In this document: positions 47,471 through 60,803 of the stretch, one piece after another
Position numbering within the stretch: position 1 is the stretch's first letter
How the letters are laid out: each line of letters starts with the position of its first letter
Assembly: GCA_022563195.1 (NCBI GenBank)
Contig: JADFNV010000001.1
Coordinates: 62,001 to 126,000 of the forward strand
Direction: 5' to 3'
Length of the DNA stretch: 64,000 nt
DNA from: Pseudomonadota bacterium
Lineage (GTDB): Bacteria; Pseudomonadota; Gammaproteobacteria; Steroidobacterales; Woeseiaceae
Made by a program: the position numbers and the translations under genes
Notes under the pieces: model-generated
The model's database searches: none
What the model was told of the DNA's origin: nothing
Seen by the model: only the letters and a program-made list of their open reading frames with translations

Positions 47471-48940
47471 ATGTCGACAGAAACCGTCATTTTAATTGGC
47501 GTGCTCATCTACATGATGATCATGATCGCCATCGGCTTCTACGCTTCCCGTGGTACTCAAACCCTAACGGACTTCATCGTTGCCGGTCGCAAGATGCCTT
47601 TGTGGCTTTGCTCGATTTCTATATTCGCCACCTGGTTTGGCAGCGGCACAATGATGGGCGCCGCGACTGCGGCCTACGAGGGCGACACCTTGCTGATGAT
47701 CGGTGAACCGTTTGGCTCCGGTCTGGCGTTGTTTCTTTCCGGCCTGTTTTTCGCGCGGCTGTATCGGCGCTCCAGGCGCCTGACGTGGCCCGGATTTTTT
47801 GAGGCTCGTTTCGGCAGGCTTGCCGGCGCCTTTGGCTCTGTTGCGGATGTGACTTCACACATTATCTGGTTGGGGGGAGTGCTCTTCACCTTCGGCGTAC
47901 TAATGGAGTCGCTCGCCGGCACACCCATGGCCGTTGGTATTTTTGGAGGGCTGCTCGTCATCGTCGTCTATACGATGATTGGTGGAATGTGGGCCGTTGC
48001 CCTAACTGACTTTATTCAGATGCTGGTATTTGTCATCGGCATGTTCGTCTTGCTTTATTTCGTACTGGACGACGCTGGCGGCTGGGGCGCCATTGTAGCG
48101 GAGCTGCCTGAACATTCTTTCCGGCCAATTCCAATCGAACACACCTTCGATAACTGGATCGGTCACATTCATGTCTGGATGGCCCTGGGCGTCGCCGCCG
48201 TCGCAAGCTCGTCAATTATTCAGCGCGCATTGTCGGCACGATCCGAAAGTGTTGCACAGAATTCTTTTTACATAGCCGCTTTCGGATACGTAACCATAGG
48301 CCTTGTGCCACTGATGCTCGGCTTCGCAGCAACTATCACCTTACCCAACCTCGACGACCCCAATGCCGTGCTCACGGACCTTGCTATCAAGCACATGCAC
48401 CCTGCATTCGTCGCATTATTCGTCGGTGCGATTCTTTCAGCGATCATGAGTACGTCGGACAGTATTCTTCTCGGCGTTTCGTCGATCATCAGCACGAATT
48501 TATTGCCGCTTGTGAAGAACAATCCGAGCGAAAAATTACGTTTGCGGGTCGCGCGTTTTGCTATCCCTGTTTGCGGGTTAATCGCGACCTACATTGCCTT
48601 CAATGCAAATCGAGTCGTTGAGGTTCTCATCGAGTCGGCCGCTGTTTTATTGGCCGCCATTCTCGTGCCATTTGTTCTTTGTTTCTGGTGGCAAAAGGCA
48701 AATCGCCTGGGAGCGCTCGCTGGCATGTCCGGTGGGATGATCGCATGGGCGGGTGCCGCCGCCGCGGGCACGAAGTTTCCGCCCGACCTTATCGGTTTCC
48801 TGGTGTCGTTGGCTGCAATGGTGCTGGTCACGCTGTTGACACAGAAGATCGACCCGCCACGGTCGCTGACTGATATCGACGGTAATTCGGTTGGCCTGAC
48901 CGATCGACTCGGTACGCTGCCATTATTCAAACGCGGTTGA
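47471..48940 (+). CDS. Sodium:solute symporter (SSS family)
   Basis: A 489-residue transporter with about 13 hydrophobic helices and SSF-family blocks: FIVAGRKMPLWLCSISIFATWFG-type loop (split here), TMIGGMWAVALTDFIQM and the ILSAIMSTSDSILLGVSSI helix holding the Na+ site Ser/Thr. Substrate is not clear; the sequence is not the obvious PutP or PanF type. The ATG at 47471 fits the family, and the upstream extension to 47381 is unlikely. It is divergent from glmU and followed by rraA after 36 bp. Confidence 0.87.
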   Translation: MSTETVILIGVLIYMMIMIAIGFYASRGTQTLTDFIVAGRKMPLWLCSISIFATWFGSGTMMGAATAAYEGDTLLMIGEPFGSGLALFLSGLFFARLYRRSRRLTWPGFFEARFGRLAGAFGSVADVTSHIIWLGGVLFTFGVLMESLAGTPMAVGIFGGLLVIVVYTMIGGMWAVALTDFIQMLVFVIGMFVLLYFVLDDAGGWGAIVAELPEHSFRPIPIEHTFDNWIGHIHVWMALGVAAVASSSIIQRALSARSESVAQNSFYIAAFGYVTIGLVPLMLGFAATITLPNLDDPNAVLTDLAIKHMHPAFVALFVGAILSAIMSTSDSILLGVSSIISTNLLPLVKNNPSEKLRLRVARFAIPVCGLIATYIAFNANRVVEVLIESAAVLLAAILVPFVLCFWWQKANRLGALAGMSGGMIAWAGAAAAGTKFPPDLIGFLVSLAAMVLVTLLTQKIDPPRSLTDIDGNSVGLTDRLGTLPLFKRG

Positions 48941-48976
48941 CTGCGACTGCTTCTTGCAGGATATGAGGGTTTCCAT

Positions 48977-49456
48977 GTGATCATCGTTACCCCTGACCTG
49001 TGTGATGAAAATCCCGAAACGGTAAGTGCGGTCGCTCCCATATTTAATAATTATGGCGGTAAAAGTGCTTTCGGAGGCGAAATTGTTACCGTTAAGTGTT
49101 TTGAAGATAACACTGTTGTCAAGGCTCAGGCCGCCGAAGATGGTAACGGTAAGGTCATGGTCGTTGATGGTGGTGGTTCGATACGCTGTGCGCTCCTGGG
49201 CGATATGATTGCTGAAAACGCCATGAAAAATGGATGGCTGGGATTAATAATTTATGGCTGCATTCGTGATGTGGATGCGATATCTACTCTGGATATCGGT
49301 GTCCAGGCACTCAACAGCATGCCAATAAGGAGTGTCCGGGAAAATCGTGGTGAATTAAATATTGAAATCAGCTTTGGCGGTGTGACTTTCAAGCCAGGTG
49401 AATACGTTTATGCGGACAACAATGGTGTCGTCATTTCTCCGCAATCACTTTTTTAG
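48977..49456 (+). CDS. rraA: RraA family protein (regulator of ribonuclease E activity)
   Basis: A 159-residue protein matching RraA over its length: [54 protein letters not shown] and NFGGVTF-like [19 protein letters not shown]. RraA binds and inhibits RNase E. The GTG start has AGGG 7 bases upstream. By hand count bases 49021-49440 are about 46% GC, lower than the neighbouring atp genes, and the codon choices look more AT-rich, so it may have been acquired from a lower-GC relative. Confidence 0.9.
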   Translation: MIIVTPDLCDENPETVSAVAPIFNNYGGKSAFGGEIVTVKCFEDNTVVKAQAAEDGNGKVMVVDGGGSIRCALLGDMIAENAMKNGWLGLIIYGCIRDVDAISTLDIGVQALNSMPIRSVRENRGELNIEISFGGVTFKPGEYVYADNNGVVISPQSLF

Positions 49457-49480
49457 TTTTCTAAAAGCGTGTAATTAGAC

Positions 49481-49897
49481 TTAGCGACCGCCCTTGAGTT
49501 TTTGCGCAGCCCGATAACGCGCACGCGCTTCTGCAAGTTCCTGCTGGGCCCGCGCGATGTCGGTTTGTTCGGATGCGCCCTCGAGCGCTTGCTCGGCCTC
49601 GAGTTGGGCCGCGAGTGCTGCAGCTTCGTCGAGTTGCTCGCCCCGCAACGCCGTGTCGGCCAGTACCGTAACGAGATAAGGCTGTACTTCGAGCATGCCC
49701 CCGGTGATGTAGAAAAAGTGTTCCTTGCCTTCCGTGTCCAGAATGCGGACTTCGCCCGGGTTCAACGCTGTTAACAGCGGAGCATGCCGCGGAGTAATTC
49801 CGATCTCGCCCATTTTTGCCGGCGCGAAAACCATCGTGGCTTCACCCGAATGGATTTCGCCTTCGGCGGAAACGATGTCGACTTGAATCGTGGCCAT
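49481..49897 (-). CDS. atpC: ATP synthase F1 epsilon subunit
   Basis: 138 residues; N-terminal beta-barrel (VDIVSAEGEIHSGEA, GEIGITPRHAPLLTALNPGEVR) and C-terminal two-helix hairpin (AQQELAEARARYRAAQKLK) that can inhibit ATP hydrolysis. Last gene of the atp operon, 17 bp after atpD, and convergent with rraA. Confidence 0.97.
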   Translation of the reverse strand: MATIQVDIVSAEGEIHSGEATMVFAPAKMGEIGITPRHAPLLTALNPGEVRILDTEGKEHFFYITGGMLEVQPYLVTVLADTALRGEQLDEAAALAAQLEAEQALEGASEQTDIARAQQELAEARARYRAAQKLKGGR

Positions 49898-49914
49898 TGG
49901 TTCGTCTCCGTTCC

Positions 49915-51336
<1,422 letters not shown>

Positions 51337-51352
51337 CTATAGTTAAATTTCT

Positions 51353-52225
51353 TTAACCAGTAACGGCGGCTGCACCGCCGACGATTTCTGATATCTCTTG
51401 TGTAATCGCAGCCTGCCGCGCCTTGTTATATTTCAACTGCAGACTGTCGATAATGTCTCCGGCATTGTCGGTGGCTGACTTCATCGCCACCATCTTCGCC
51501 GCCATTTCGCAGGCGAAGTTCTCGACCGCGCCACGATAAACCTGTGACTCGATGTAACGCATCAGGAAAACATCGAGCAATTCACCTGCGTCTGGCTCAT
51601 AAATGTAATCCCAGTGCTCTTGCAATTCTTCGTCCGCCTGCACGATCTTGCTTACGGGCAACAGCGTCTCGACAATGGGCTTCTGACTCAGCGCACTGAT
51701 GAACTCGTTATGTATCAGGAACAGGCGATCAATCTTGCCTTCGCTGTAGGCGTCAAGCATGATTTTGATCGAACCGATCAAATCATTGACCTGCGGCTTG
51801 TCTCCGAGGTGCGTTGCCGTGCCCACCACATTGCCACCAAGCCTGCGAAAAAAATGCACCGCTTTCGCGCCGACCAGGACAAGGTCAACGTCGACTTTCT
51901 CGTCCTGCCATTTCGCGATCTCACCGATAACGGTTTTGAACAGGTTGACGTTGAGCCCGCCACACAGGCCGCGGTCGGTTGAAATGACGATAAATCCAAC
52001 GCGCTTGATCTCACGTTCCTGCATGTACGGGTGATTGCCATCCGGGTTCGCGTGTGACAGGCGCCCAATCACACGACGAATACGCTGCGCGTACGGACGT
52101 GATGCCTGCATCTGACTCTGTGCTTTACGAATTTTGCTGGCCGCAACTTTTTCCATCGCACTCGTAATCTTCTGCATGTTTTTCACGCTGCGAATTTTGT
52201 CGCGTATTTCTTTTGCGCCGGCCAT
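51353..52225 (-). CDS. atpG: ATP synthase F1 gamma subunit
   Basis: Central rotor shaft, 290 residues. N-terminal coiled helix ([20 protein letters not shown]) and C-terminal helix ([20 protein letters not shown]) are the diagnostic ends; RGLCGGLN lies in the middle. It begins 4 bp after the atpA stop. Confidence 0.97.
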   Translation of the reverse strand: MAGAKEIRDKIRSVKNMQKITSAMEKVAASKIRKAQSQMQASRPYAQRIRRVIGRLSHANPDGNHPYMQEREIKRVGFIVISTDRGLCGGLNVNLFKTVIGEIAKWQDEKVDVDLVLVGAKAVHFFRRLGGNVVGTATHLGDKPQVNDLIGSIKIMLDAYSEGKIDRLFLIHNEFISALSQKPIVETLLPVSKIVQADEELQEHWDYIYEPDAGELLDVFLMRYIESQVYRGAVENFACEMAAKMVAMKSATDNAGDIIDSLQLKYNKARQAAITQEISEIVGGAAAVTG

Positions 52226-52229
52226 GAGA

Positions 52230-53771
52230 TCAAAAAGCTCCTTTTTCGGCGAAATCGGCGCAGACGTTCATCAATTGCCCCGCGATTTCTTCATTGTAAT
52301 CGCCGGTCTTGTTGATCGATTCCAGCAGCTCTCCATGATTGGTCTTCGCGAAGCCATGTAACGCTGTTTCGTAATCGAGAACTTTGGCGACTTCGACATC
52401 ATCGAGAAAACCCTCGTTGACTGCATACAACGACAGCGCCATTTCGGCAACCGACAGCGGTGAGTATTGCTTCTGCTTCATGAGCTCTGTCACTCGCTCC
52501 CCGCGTGCGAGCTGTGCGCGGGTTGTGGCGTCAAGGTCCGAGGCAAATTGCGCGAATGCCGCAAGCTCACGATATTGCGCAAGCGCAAGGCGTACGCCGC
52601 CGCCAAGCTTCTTGATTATCTGCGTCTGTGCCGCTCCGCCAACCCGGGATACCGACAAGCCCGCGTTGATCGCCGGTCGGATACCTGCATTGAATAAATC
52701 CGTCTCGAGGAAGATCTGGCCGTCGGTAATCGAGATCACGTTTGTAGGCACGAATGCCGATACATCACCGGCCTGCGTTTCAATAATTGGCAATGCGGTC
52801 AAGGAACCGGTCTTACCCTTGATCTTGCCGCCCGATACTTCCTCGACGTATGCTGCGTTAACACGCGATGCCCGCTCGAGGAGGCGTGAATGCAGATAAA
52901 AAACGTCACCGGGATACGCCTCGCGGCCCGGCGGACGTCGTAGCAATAACGATATCTGGCGGTACGCCCAGGCCTGTTTGGTCAGGTCGTCGAAGATGAT
53001 CAGCGCATCTTCACCCCTGTCGAGGAAGTACTCGCCCATCGACGTACCCGAATACGGCGAGATGTATTGCATTGCCGGACTCTCTGCCGCCGCTGCCGCC
53101 ACTACAATCGTATGCTCCATTGCGCCTTCTTCTTCGAGCTTTCTCACCACGCCGGCAATCGACGAGGACTTTTGGCCGATCGCTACGTAAATGCACTTTA
53201 TGCCTGTGCCACGTTGGTTGATGATCGTATCGACTGCCAAAGCTGTCTTGCCGGTCTGGCGATCGCCGATAATCAGCTCGCGCTGGCCACGACCGATCGG
53301 CACCATTGAATCGATTGCCTTCAAACCCGTCTGTACTGGTTGATCGACCGATTGACGCTGAATGACGCCCGGTGCGACTTTTTCGATCGGTGCTGTGAGA
53401 TCCGTTTCAATCGGGCCTTTACCGTCGATCGGTATACCCAGGGCATCGACAACACGACCGAGCAGCGCGGTACCAATGGGCACTTCGAGAATGCGCCCGG
53501 TCGTCTTGACCGTATCGCCTTCCGAGATATGCTTGTAGTCACCAAGGATCACCACGCCGACTGAATCCTGCTCAAGGTTCAGCGCCATGCCGAAGGTATT
53601 TTGCGGAAACTCGAGCATTTCGCCGTAGCGAGCGTTCGTCAGTCCATGCACGCGGACGATGCCGTCCGTAACGCCGATAACCGTACCGACGTCGCGCGCT
53701 TCCGCGGATGCTTCAAAGTTCTCGATACGCTCTTTAATCAGTTGGCTGATTTCAGAAGCTTTGAGTGCCAT
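52230..53771 (-). CDS. atpA: ATP synthase F1 alpha subunit
   Basis: 513 residues with P-loop [13 protein letters not shown], the arginine-finger region [10 protein letters not shown] and the non-catalytic nucleotide site. Full length compared with the 513-residue E. coli protein. Confidence 0.98.
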   Translation of the reverse strand: MALKASEISQLIKERIENFEASAEARDVGTVIGVTDGIVRVHGLTNARYGEMLEFPQNTFGMALNLEQDSVGVVILGDYKHISEGDTVKTTGRILEVPIGTALLGRVVDALGIPIDGKGPIETDLTAPIEKVAPGVIQRQSVDQPVQTGLKAIDSMVPIGRGQRELIIGDRQTGKTALAVDTIINQRGTGIKCIYVAIGQKSSSIAGVVRKLEEEGAMEHTIVVAAAAAESPAMQYISPYSGTSMGEYFLDRGEDALIIFDDLTKQAWAYRQISLLLRRPPGREAYPGDVFYLHSRLLERASRVNAAYVEEVSGGKIKGKTGSLTALPIIETQAGDVSAFVPTNVISITDGQIFLETDLFNAGIRPAINAGLSVSRVGGAAQTQIIKKLGGGVRLALAQYRELAAFAQFASDLDATTRAQLARGERVTELMKQKQYSPLSVAEMALSLYAVNEGFLDDVEVAKVLDYETALHGFAKTNHGELLESINKTGDYNEEIAGQLMNVCADFAEKGAF

Positions 53772-53784
53772 TTTCGTGTCCTTT

Positions 53785-54342
53785 TTATTTCGTCAGCGCG
53801 ATTGCGAGGCTTTCGAGCCTCGAACGCAGTGAGCCATCGATTACGACATCGCCGGCCTTGATAACTGCGCCGCCGATGAGATTTTGGTCAATTTTTGTCT
53901 CAAGATTGATCTCGCGACCCAATCGTTTGCGAAGCGCATTCGAGATCGTCTCCCGTTGCTTTATGCTGATCGGGATCGCCGAGGTAACCGATACGTCGAC
54001 AATATTTTGAGCGTTGGCCTTGAGTACTTCAAAATGCGTTGCAATCTCAGGCAAGGCCGCGATACGCCCATTTTCCAACAGTAATTTCAGGAGGTTCGTA
54101 CCCTGCTTGTGCTGGCCAGAAATCTTTGTCGCCTTGGCTTTATCGAACAGGCCGGTTAGAAACTCGAGTCGTCGCTTGTTGCTGAAGGCCGGATCGCCGA
54201 GGAATGCAATCACTTGCCCATCAGCCAGCAGCGCACGGGCCACATCAAGTGACTCAGACCATACCGCGAGATCGCCAGCCTCATCCGCCAATTCAAACAC
54301 GGCTTGTGCGTACGGGCGGGCGATCGTGTTGTTGTCTGCCAT
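53785..54342 (-). CDS. atpH: ATP synthase F1 delta subunit
   Basis: Peripheral-stalk subunit, 185 residues. [15 protein letters not shown] at the N-terminus and [25 protein letters not shown] at the C-terminus are family hallmarks. 13 bp before atpA in transcription order. Confidence 0.96.
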   Translation of the reverse strand: MADNNTIARPYAQAVFELADEAGDLAVWSESLDVARALLADGQVIAFLGDPAFSNKRRLEFLTGLFDKAKATKISGQHKQGTNLLKLLLENGRIAALPEIATHFEVLKANAQNIVDVSVTSAIPISIKQRETISNALRKRLGREINLETKIDQNLIGGAVIKAGDVVIDGSLRSRLESLAIALTK

Positions 54343-54360
54343 TTCTCTGCGCCTGCCCGT

Positions 54361-54831
54361 TTACAGTTCTGCGGCCAGCTTGCTGAGTATGTCTTCATGT
54401 TGCTTGGCGTCGATTTCCCGCTGCAGGATCTTTTCTGCACTCGCAATGGCAATTGCGGAGACCTCACCGCGAAGTCCTTCGCGGGCGCGATTGGCCTCCT
54501 GTTCGATATCAGCCTTGGCCGCAGCAAGTTGGCGATCCCGTTCCTTGACGCCATCTGACTTGCCTTCGCTCACGATTTCGTTGGCGAAAGAGTGTGCCTG
54601 ATCGAGAATACCGGTCGCTTGCTTGCGCGCATCGGCGATGATGCCTTCGGCTTCAGCCGTGGCTTGCTCAAGCTTTGCCTGACCCTTTTCAGCAGCAGCA
54701 AGGCCTGCGGCGATCTGTTTCTGCCGCTCTTCGATCGCATTCATGATCGGTGGCCAGATGAACTTCATACAAAACCAGACGAACACGATCATCGCGATCG
54801 ACTGACCGATGAGGGTCAAATTCGGATCCAC
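54361..54831 (-). CDS. atpF: ATP synthase Fo b subunit
   Basis: 156 residues: one N-terminal membrane helix ([22 protein letters not shown]) then a long charged, Ala/Lys/Glu-rich coiled coil forming the peripheral stalk. A single b-type gene is present, as in other gammaproteobacteria. Confidence 0.96.
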   Translation of the reverse strand: MDPNLTLIGQSIAMIVFVWFCMKFIWPPIMNAIEERQKQIAAGLAAAEKGQAKLEQATAEAEGIIADARKQATGILDQAHSFANEIVSEGKSDGVKERDRQLAAAKADIEQEANRAREGLRGEVSAIAIASAEKILQREIDAKQHEDILSKLAAEL

Positions 54832-54865
54832 TGGATACTCCTCATTTATGCTGTGATAGCGCCTA

Positions 54866-55165
<300 letters not shown>

Positions 55166-55199
55166 TCAGGTCCAACGAGTTAAAAATTAATACAATGAA

Positions 55200-56424
<1,225 letters not shown>

Positions 56425-56532
56425 GATTCCCTTTGTCTCCGGCACTAAAAACGCCACGTCCAGCGGGCTAACCGGCGGATTGTGGCGCTTGACTAACGAT
56501 GTTTCCAGGCGGGCCTGCGAAATTGCCCGCGC

Positions 56533-56561
56533 ATTATAGTGTCAGCCCCAGGGCATGGCAA
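56533..56561 (-). promoter_or_regulatory. Sigma-70 promoter of the atp operon
   Basis: On the minus strand TTGCCA (56561-56556) and a perfect TATAAT (56538-56533) are separated by exactly 17 bp, in the 263-bp gap between parB and atpI. The expected transcript start is near 56526, giving a leader of about 100 bases before atpI. Confidence 0.8.
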
Positions 56562-56687
56562 CCGGATTCGGGCAACAACTGCTGCCCATTCTGGCCTGTT
56601 TTCCCCGGTATTAATTGGCGTTTTCGTCTGCATTACCCGCTGCTGTTTTCTGGCCGCAACGGCACATCAGGGCGAGGTTCGGTCGGT

Positions 56688-57581
56688 CTATTTGATGTGC
56701 TTCAGAATCCCGTCGAGCTCATCGAGGCTGTTATAGCTGATCGTAATCTTGCCCGAACCCTTCGCTGTGTGATCGACACGAACCCGGGCACCGAGCTTTT
56801 CCGATACTTCGATTTCCAGGCGCCGAATATCCCTGTCTACGGACCTGGCGTGTTTGGCAGACTTCCTGCTCCCAGTACCGGCAAGCATGCGCTTGACGAG
56901 GCGCTCGGTATCGCGAACGGAAAGCCCCCTCCTCGCGACCTGGCGCGCAGCATCGTGTTGCTGCGCAGCATCGCTGATCGACAGTAACGCGCGTGCGTGT
57001 CCCATCTCCAGCTGCCGGGACTCGAGCATGGCTTTGACCTTGTCCGACAAGTCCCGCAGACGCAGTATGTTGCTGACCGCCGCACGTGACCGTCCGACAG
57101 CTTCCGCCGCCTCGGCATGTGTGAGTTTGAATTCGCCAATCAGACGCGAGAGCGCCCGCGCTTCTTCGAGCGGGTTCAAATTCTCGCGCTGGATATTCTC
57201 AATGAGCGACATCGCGATCGCGTCCTCATCGGGGATGTCGCGAATGATCGCCGGAATCTCATCGAGACTCGCCATCTGCGCCGCGCGCCAGCGGCGCTCC
57301 CCTGCGATGATTTCGTAGCGCTGTGCTCCATTACCCCTGGCCAGCGGCCTTACGACGATGGGTTGCACGACCCCCTGTGCCCGTATCGAGCTCGCAAGAT
57401 CTTCCAGCGAGTCCTGCCGAATGTCGATTCGTGGCTGATACTCACCGCGTTGTAACAGGTCGAGCGCAATATGCCGTAGCCCGTCAGTCGCCCTGGCCCC
57501 GGTTATGGCAGCTGTCTCAGCGATAGGCTTGCTCAACAGTGCGTCGAGCCCACGTCCGAGTCGTTTTTTCCTAGGTGACAT
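56688..57581 (-). CDS. parB: Chromosome-partitioning protein ParB
   Basis: 297 residues. KRLGRGLDALLS at the N-terminus is the ParA-stimulating segment, AGERRWRAA is the CTP-binding box, and the HTH (FKLTHAEAAEAVGRSRAAVSN, counted as one element) reads parS. C-terminal dimer domain follows a basic linker. Downstream of parA by 11 bp. No perfect parS site was recognised in the window. Confidence 0.97.
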   Translation of the reverse strand: MSPRKKRLGRGLDALLSKPIAETAAITGARATDGLRHIALDLLQRGEYQPRIDIRQDSLEDLASSIRAQGVVQPIVVRPLARGNGAQRYEIIAGERRWRAAQMASLDEIPAIIRDIPDEDAIAMSLIENIQRENLNPLEEARALSRLIGEFKLTHAEAAEAVGRSRAAVSNILRLRDLSDKVKAMLESRQLEMGHARALLSISDAAQQHDAARQVARRGLSVRDTERLVKRMLAGTGSRKSAKHARSVDRDIRRLEIEVSEKLGARVRVDHTAKGSGKITISYNSLDELDGILKHIK

Positions 57582-57592
57582 CGCAATTCATC

Positions 57593-58384
57593 CTACACGG
57601 CCCGCAGTCGTTGCTCACGAGCATCTTCCTTGCGCAGAATTTCACCCGCAAGCGCCAGGTAGGAAATTGCGCCGCGCGAGGAACGATCGTGCATCAGTAC
57701 CGGACGACCAAAACTTGGTGCCTCCGCGAGCCTCACATTGCGCGGTATGATCGTGCGAAACACTTTCTTATCAAAGTGCTCGAGCAAATGCATCGACACC
57801 TCGTTCGCAAGATTGATGCGTGGATCGAACATCGTTCGCAAAATTCCGAATACTTCCAGTTCCGAATTGACCGAATCCCGAACCTGCTCGATCGTATTCA
57901 ACAACGAACTCAGACCCTCAAGTGCATAGTACTCGCACTGCATCGGAATCAGCACGCCGTCAGCCGCAGTAAGTGCGTTCACGGTGAGCATGTTTATCGA
58001 CGGCGGACAATCTATCAGTATGAAGTCGTAGAGTCCGACTACGGGTGCGAGAGTTTTTCTGAGCTTCATCTCACGACCGAATTCCTGCAACAACTTAACC
58101 TCGGCGAGCGTCAGATCCTCGTTGCCCGGCATTACAGCGTACCCGCTCTCGGGTGCTGAAACGATCGTATCGGCCGCTGACGCTTCCCCGAGTAATACAT
58201 CGCACGTCGACAGCTCCAATTCCATCTTGTTGATGCCGCTGCCCATGGTGGCGTTGCCTTGCGGGTCCATATCGACGAGCAGCACACGACGTTGTGTCGC
58301 CGCCAGGGATGCGGCCAGGTTGACGCAGGTCGTCGTCTTGCCAACCCCGCCTTTCTGGTTTGCTATCGCGATTATGCGTGTCAT
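57593..58384 (-). CDS. parA: Chromosome-partitioning ATPase ParA
   Basis: 263 residues, deviant Walker A KGGVGKTTTCVNLAASLA near residue 11, Walker A' VDMDPQGNAT and Walker B LIDCPPS. No N-terminal DNA-binding extension, so it is the chromosomal (Soj) type. It lies 4 bp after rsmG in transcription order. Confidence 0.97.
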   Translation of the reverse strand: MTRIIAIANQKGGVGKTTTCVNLAASLAATQRRVLLVDMDPQGNATMGSGINKMELELSTCDVLLGEASAADTIVSAPESGYAVMPGNEDLTLAEVKLLQEFGREMKLRKTLAPVVGLYDFILIDCPPSINMLTVNALTAADGVLIPMQCEYYALEGLSSLLNTIEQVRDSVNSELEVFGILRTMFDPRINLANEVSMHLLEHFDKKVFRTIIPRNVRLAEAPSFGRPVLMHDRSSRGAISYLALAGEILRKEDAREQRLRAV

Positions 58385-58388
58385 CGTC

Positions 58389-59006
58389 TTACTTTGGCTG
58401 CATCAGCACGGCATGCCGCGACCCTTGTTCGAGACCCGGCACATCGAGCTCCGTTACGCTGTATTCCCACGTGTCCGGCACTAATTTTAATTCTTCTGCC
58501 GGGAAGCGCCCCTTGAGGGCTACAAACACCCCGCCCTCTCCTACGTGGTGACCAGCGATTTCGATAAGCCGAGGTAGTGCGGCAACGGCTCGGGCGATTA
58601 CCGTATCAAAGCGTTCGGCGGGTGCATAGTCCTCTGACCGTGATTTCACGACCGTAACATTGCTCAAGCCAAGTAGACCAGCCGCATGAGAAACAAACAT
58701 TATCTTCTTGTTATTGCTATCCACGAGCTCGAACGACCGCTCCGGCTCGGCGATCGCCAGCGGCAGCCCGGGAAACCCTGCACCCGTGCCAACATCGAGA
58801 ACGCGCTTACCCTTGAGCAGTGGTCGCGCAACAAGGCTGTCGGATAAATGCCGCGTAATCATGTCCTGCGGATCGCGAATGCCGGTCAGGTTAACACGCT
58901 CGTTCCAGCGTTCGAGCTCATCGAGAAGAGCCGCAAATTTCCCGGCCGCGTCTTCCGGAAAGTCCTGCTCGAGCCGGCTAAGCGCTATTTCAATATCTGT
59001 GCTCAT
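58389..59006 (-). CDS. rsmG: 16S rRNA (guanine-527-N7)-methyltransferase RsmG
   Basis: 205 residues; LTGIRDPQDMITRHLSDSL, the SAM loop DVGTGAGFPGLPLAI and the ARAVAALPRL strand are typical. The frame remains open upstream to 59675, but that part overlaps prpD and is not coding. ATG 59006 is used; ATG 59021 is possible. The common upstream partner mnmG is not adjacent. Confidence 0.95.
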   Translation of the reverse strand: MSTDIEIALSRLEQDFPEDAAGKFAALLDELERWNERVNLTGIRDPQDMITRHLSDSLVARPLLKGKRVLDVGTGAGFPGLPLAIAEPERSFELVDSNNKKIMFVSHAAGLLGLSNVTVVKSRSEDYAPAERFDTVIARAVAALPRLIEIAGHHVGEGGVFVALKGRFPAEELKLVPDTWEYSVTELDVPGLEQGSRHAVLMQPK

Positions 59007-59037
59007 GAGACCGCGAAGCATAACAATTGATGGGGGC

Positions 59038-59315
59038 GCCGACTCCTGAACAGCGGCCCCGACACGGTAGCTCCTCGAGCTTAATGTCGCTTCGACGTCC
59101 CTGTCTCGCTCCAATCCGCGAATCCTCGCTCTCGCTGTCCCTGCTCCGCTCGGATTCGACGACGCTCGACGAGCCACCGTATCGTGGCTGCCCGCCGATC
59201 TTCGTAGGGACGGCAGGAGGGACGTTCTTTGCCGGAAATAAAGCGCAGCGCAGCGAGCCATTCCGGCAAGGAATGTCCGGACTGCCGGTCGTGCCTTAAC
59301 CGTGGCCGACTCCTG
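59038..59315. mobile_element. Candidate MITE-like insertion flanked by 11-bp direct repeats
   Basis: This is the only gene-free stretch over 300 bp (59007-59319). GCCGACTCCTG occurs at 59038-59048 and again at 59305-59315, enclosing 256 bp. Inside are an imperfect long palindrome (59208-59290) and a smaller one (CGAATCC at 59119-59125 / GGATTCG at 59152-59158). There is no transposase. This looks like a short non-autonomous element with a target duplication, but an 11-bp duplication plus chance palindromes is an alternative. No terminal inverted repeats longer than about 6 bp were seen. Confidence 0.35.
59208..59290. repeat. Long imperfect inverted repeat (30-bp arms)
   Basis: Arms 59208-59237 and 59261-59290 match at 23 of 30 positions, including a perfect TTGCCGGAA / TTCCGGCAA next to a 23-base loop containing GCGCAGCGCAGCGA. 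It lies 30 bp downstream of the prpD stop in transcription direction. No T run follows on either strand, so it is not a standard intrinsic terminator. Confidence 0.65.
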
Positions 59316-59319
59316 CACT

Positions 59320-60768
59320 TCAGACGACGAGTAATGCCATGAAATCATCGACGTCCGTGGCGGCCAGCTTGTCACGGTCCGCGCACAACGCGTCGAGTTC
59401 GACCCACTGCTTGTCTTTGAGTCTCGGCGACAGGCTGTCGGCAAATTTCTGCTTGAGGATCGGGATGCCTTCCTCCCTTCGTTCGCGATGACCAATCGGG
59501 ACGTTGACTTCAACGCGCTCGGTACTCGTTCCGTCCGTGAAAAAAATCTGTAGTGCATTGCCGATGTAGCGCTTGTCGGTATCGAAGTAGTCCTTCGTGA
59601 ATTGTTCGTTTTCCCGCACTTCCATCTTGTCGCGCAGAACATCGATCCGTGGATCGCTGGCGACATCGTCTTCATAATCGGCGGCGGTCAGGCGGCCGAA
59701 AATCAATGGCACCGCCGCCATATACTGGATGCAATGATCGCGATCGGCCGGATTGTTCAGAGGCCCGGTCTTATCGATGATTCGAACTCCTGCCTCCTGG
59801 GTTTCGATGACAACTTTCTCAATGTCGTCAATGCGGTCCCTGACCTGCTCATGCAGCGCCATGCTGGCCTCGACACAAGTTTGTGAATGGAATTCAGCCG
59901 GAAAGGAAATCTTGAACAACACGTTTTCCATGACGTAACTGCCATAGCCGCGCTGGAAGCCGAAGGGCCTGCCTTTGAACAAGACGTCGTAGAAGCCCCA
60001 TGTCTTTGCTGACAGCGCTGACGGATAACCCATCTCGCCCGTCATTGCGATGAATGCCAGGCGAACGGCCCGGCTGGTAGCGTCACCAGCGGCCCAGCTT
60101 TTGCGCGAACCCGTATTCGGGGCGTGCCTGTAGGTGCGTAGCGCGCCGCCATCGATCCAGGCATGCGACAGCGCATTCAGAACCTGCTCCCGATCGCCGC
60201 CAAGCATGCGTGTAACTACGGCCGCCGATGCGACACGCACGAGCAAGACATGATCGAGACCGGCGCGGTTGTAGCTGTTCTCGAGCGCGAGCACTCCCTG
60301 GATTTCATGCGCCTTGATCATCGCTGTCAACACATCGTGCATCGTCAGCGGATCCTCGCCCGTCGCCCGGTTTTGTCTGCTCAGATAATCTGCCACGGCG
60401 AGAATTCCACCGAGATTGTCAGATGGATGTCCCCATTCAGCGGCGAGCCAGGTGTCGTTGAAATCGAGCCAGCGGTTCATTGTGCCGATGTTGAACGCCG
60501 CCATGACAGGTTCGAGTTCGTACGACGTTCCGGGCACGCGCGCGCCGCCCGACAATGTGGCGCCTGCAACAACCGGGCCGAGTAGCTTGGTGCAAGCCGG
60601 GAAGTCCAATGCCTGAAAACCGCAGGCCAGGGTGTCCATGAGGCAATAATGCGCGGTCTCGAATGCGAGCTCGCTATCGATGCTCGTATTGCAGACAAAA
60701 TCGGCGATGTCGGCGAGTTCCTGGTCCCAGTCAGGACGCTGCGTCGAACGAATGTCAGTCGTGGACAC
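59320..60768 (-). CDS. prpD: 2-methylcitrate dehydratase PrpD
   Basis: 482 residues of the MmgE/PrpD family: [38 protein letters not shown] (in pieces) and the [28 protein letters not shown] segment. Dehydrates 2-methylcitrate to 2-methylaconitate/methylisocitrate. The PrpD route is used here rather than AcnD/PrpF, neither of which is in the window; an ordinary aconitase would complete the step. Last gene of acuI-prpB-prpC-prpD. Confidence 0.95.
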   Translation of the reverse strand: MSTTDIRSTQRPDWDQELADIADFVCNTSIDSELAFETAHYCLMDTLACGFQALDFPACTKLLGPVVAGATLSGGARVPGTSYELEPVMAAFNIGTMNRWLDFNDTWLAAEWGHPSDNLGGILAVADYLSRQNRATGEDPLTMHDVLTAMIKAHEIQGVLALENSYNRAGLDHVLLVRVASAAVVTRMLGGDREQVLNALSHAWIDGGALRTYRHAPNTGSRKSWAAGDATSRAVRLAFIAMTGEMGYPSALSAKTWGFYDVLFKGRPFGFQRGYGSYVMENVLFKISFPAEFHSQTCVEASMALHEQVRDRIDDIEKVVIETQEAGVRIIDKTGPLNNPADRDHCIQYMAAVPLIFGRLTAADYEDDVASDPRIDVLRDKMEVRENEQFTKDYFDTDKRYIGNALQIFFTDGTSTERVEVNVPIGHRERREEGIPILKQKFADSLSPRLKDKQWVELDALCADRDKLAATDVDDFMALLVV

Positions 60769-60803
60769 GATGTTTCCGAAACTTCATTTTGCTCTGTTGT
60801 GCA

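Noticed and set aside
59208-59290. Intrinsic terminator for the prp operon
   Set aside because: The hairpin is long and imperfect, has a large loop and is not followed by a T run on either strand.
56458-59319. Replication origin near rsmG-parAB
   Set aside because: The gene set often lies near oriC, but no cluster of DnaA boxes and no clear parS (TGTTTCACGTGAAACA-like) sequence was seen in the intergenic regions.
59007-59675. Upstream extension of the rsmG frame to give a 428-residue protein
   Set aside because: The added 223 residues overlap prpD in another frame, are Arg/Ser-rich and have no family features; RsmG is complete from 59006.
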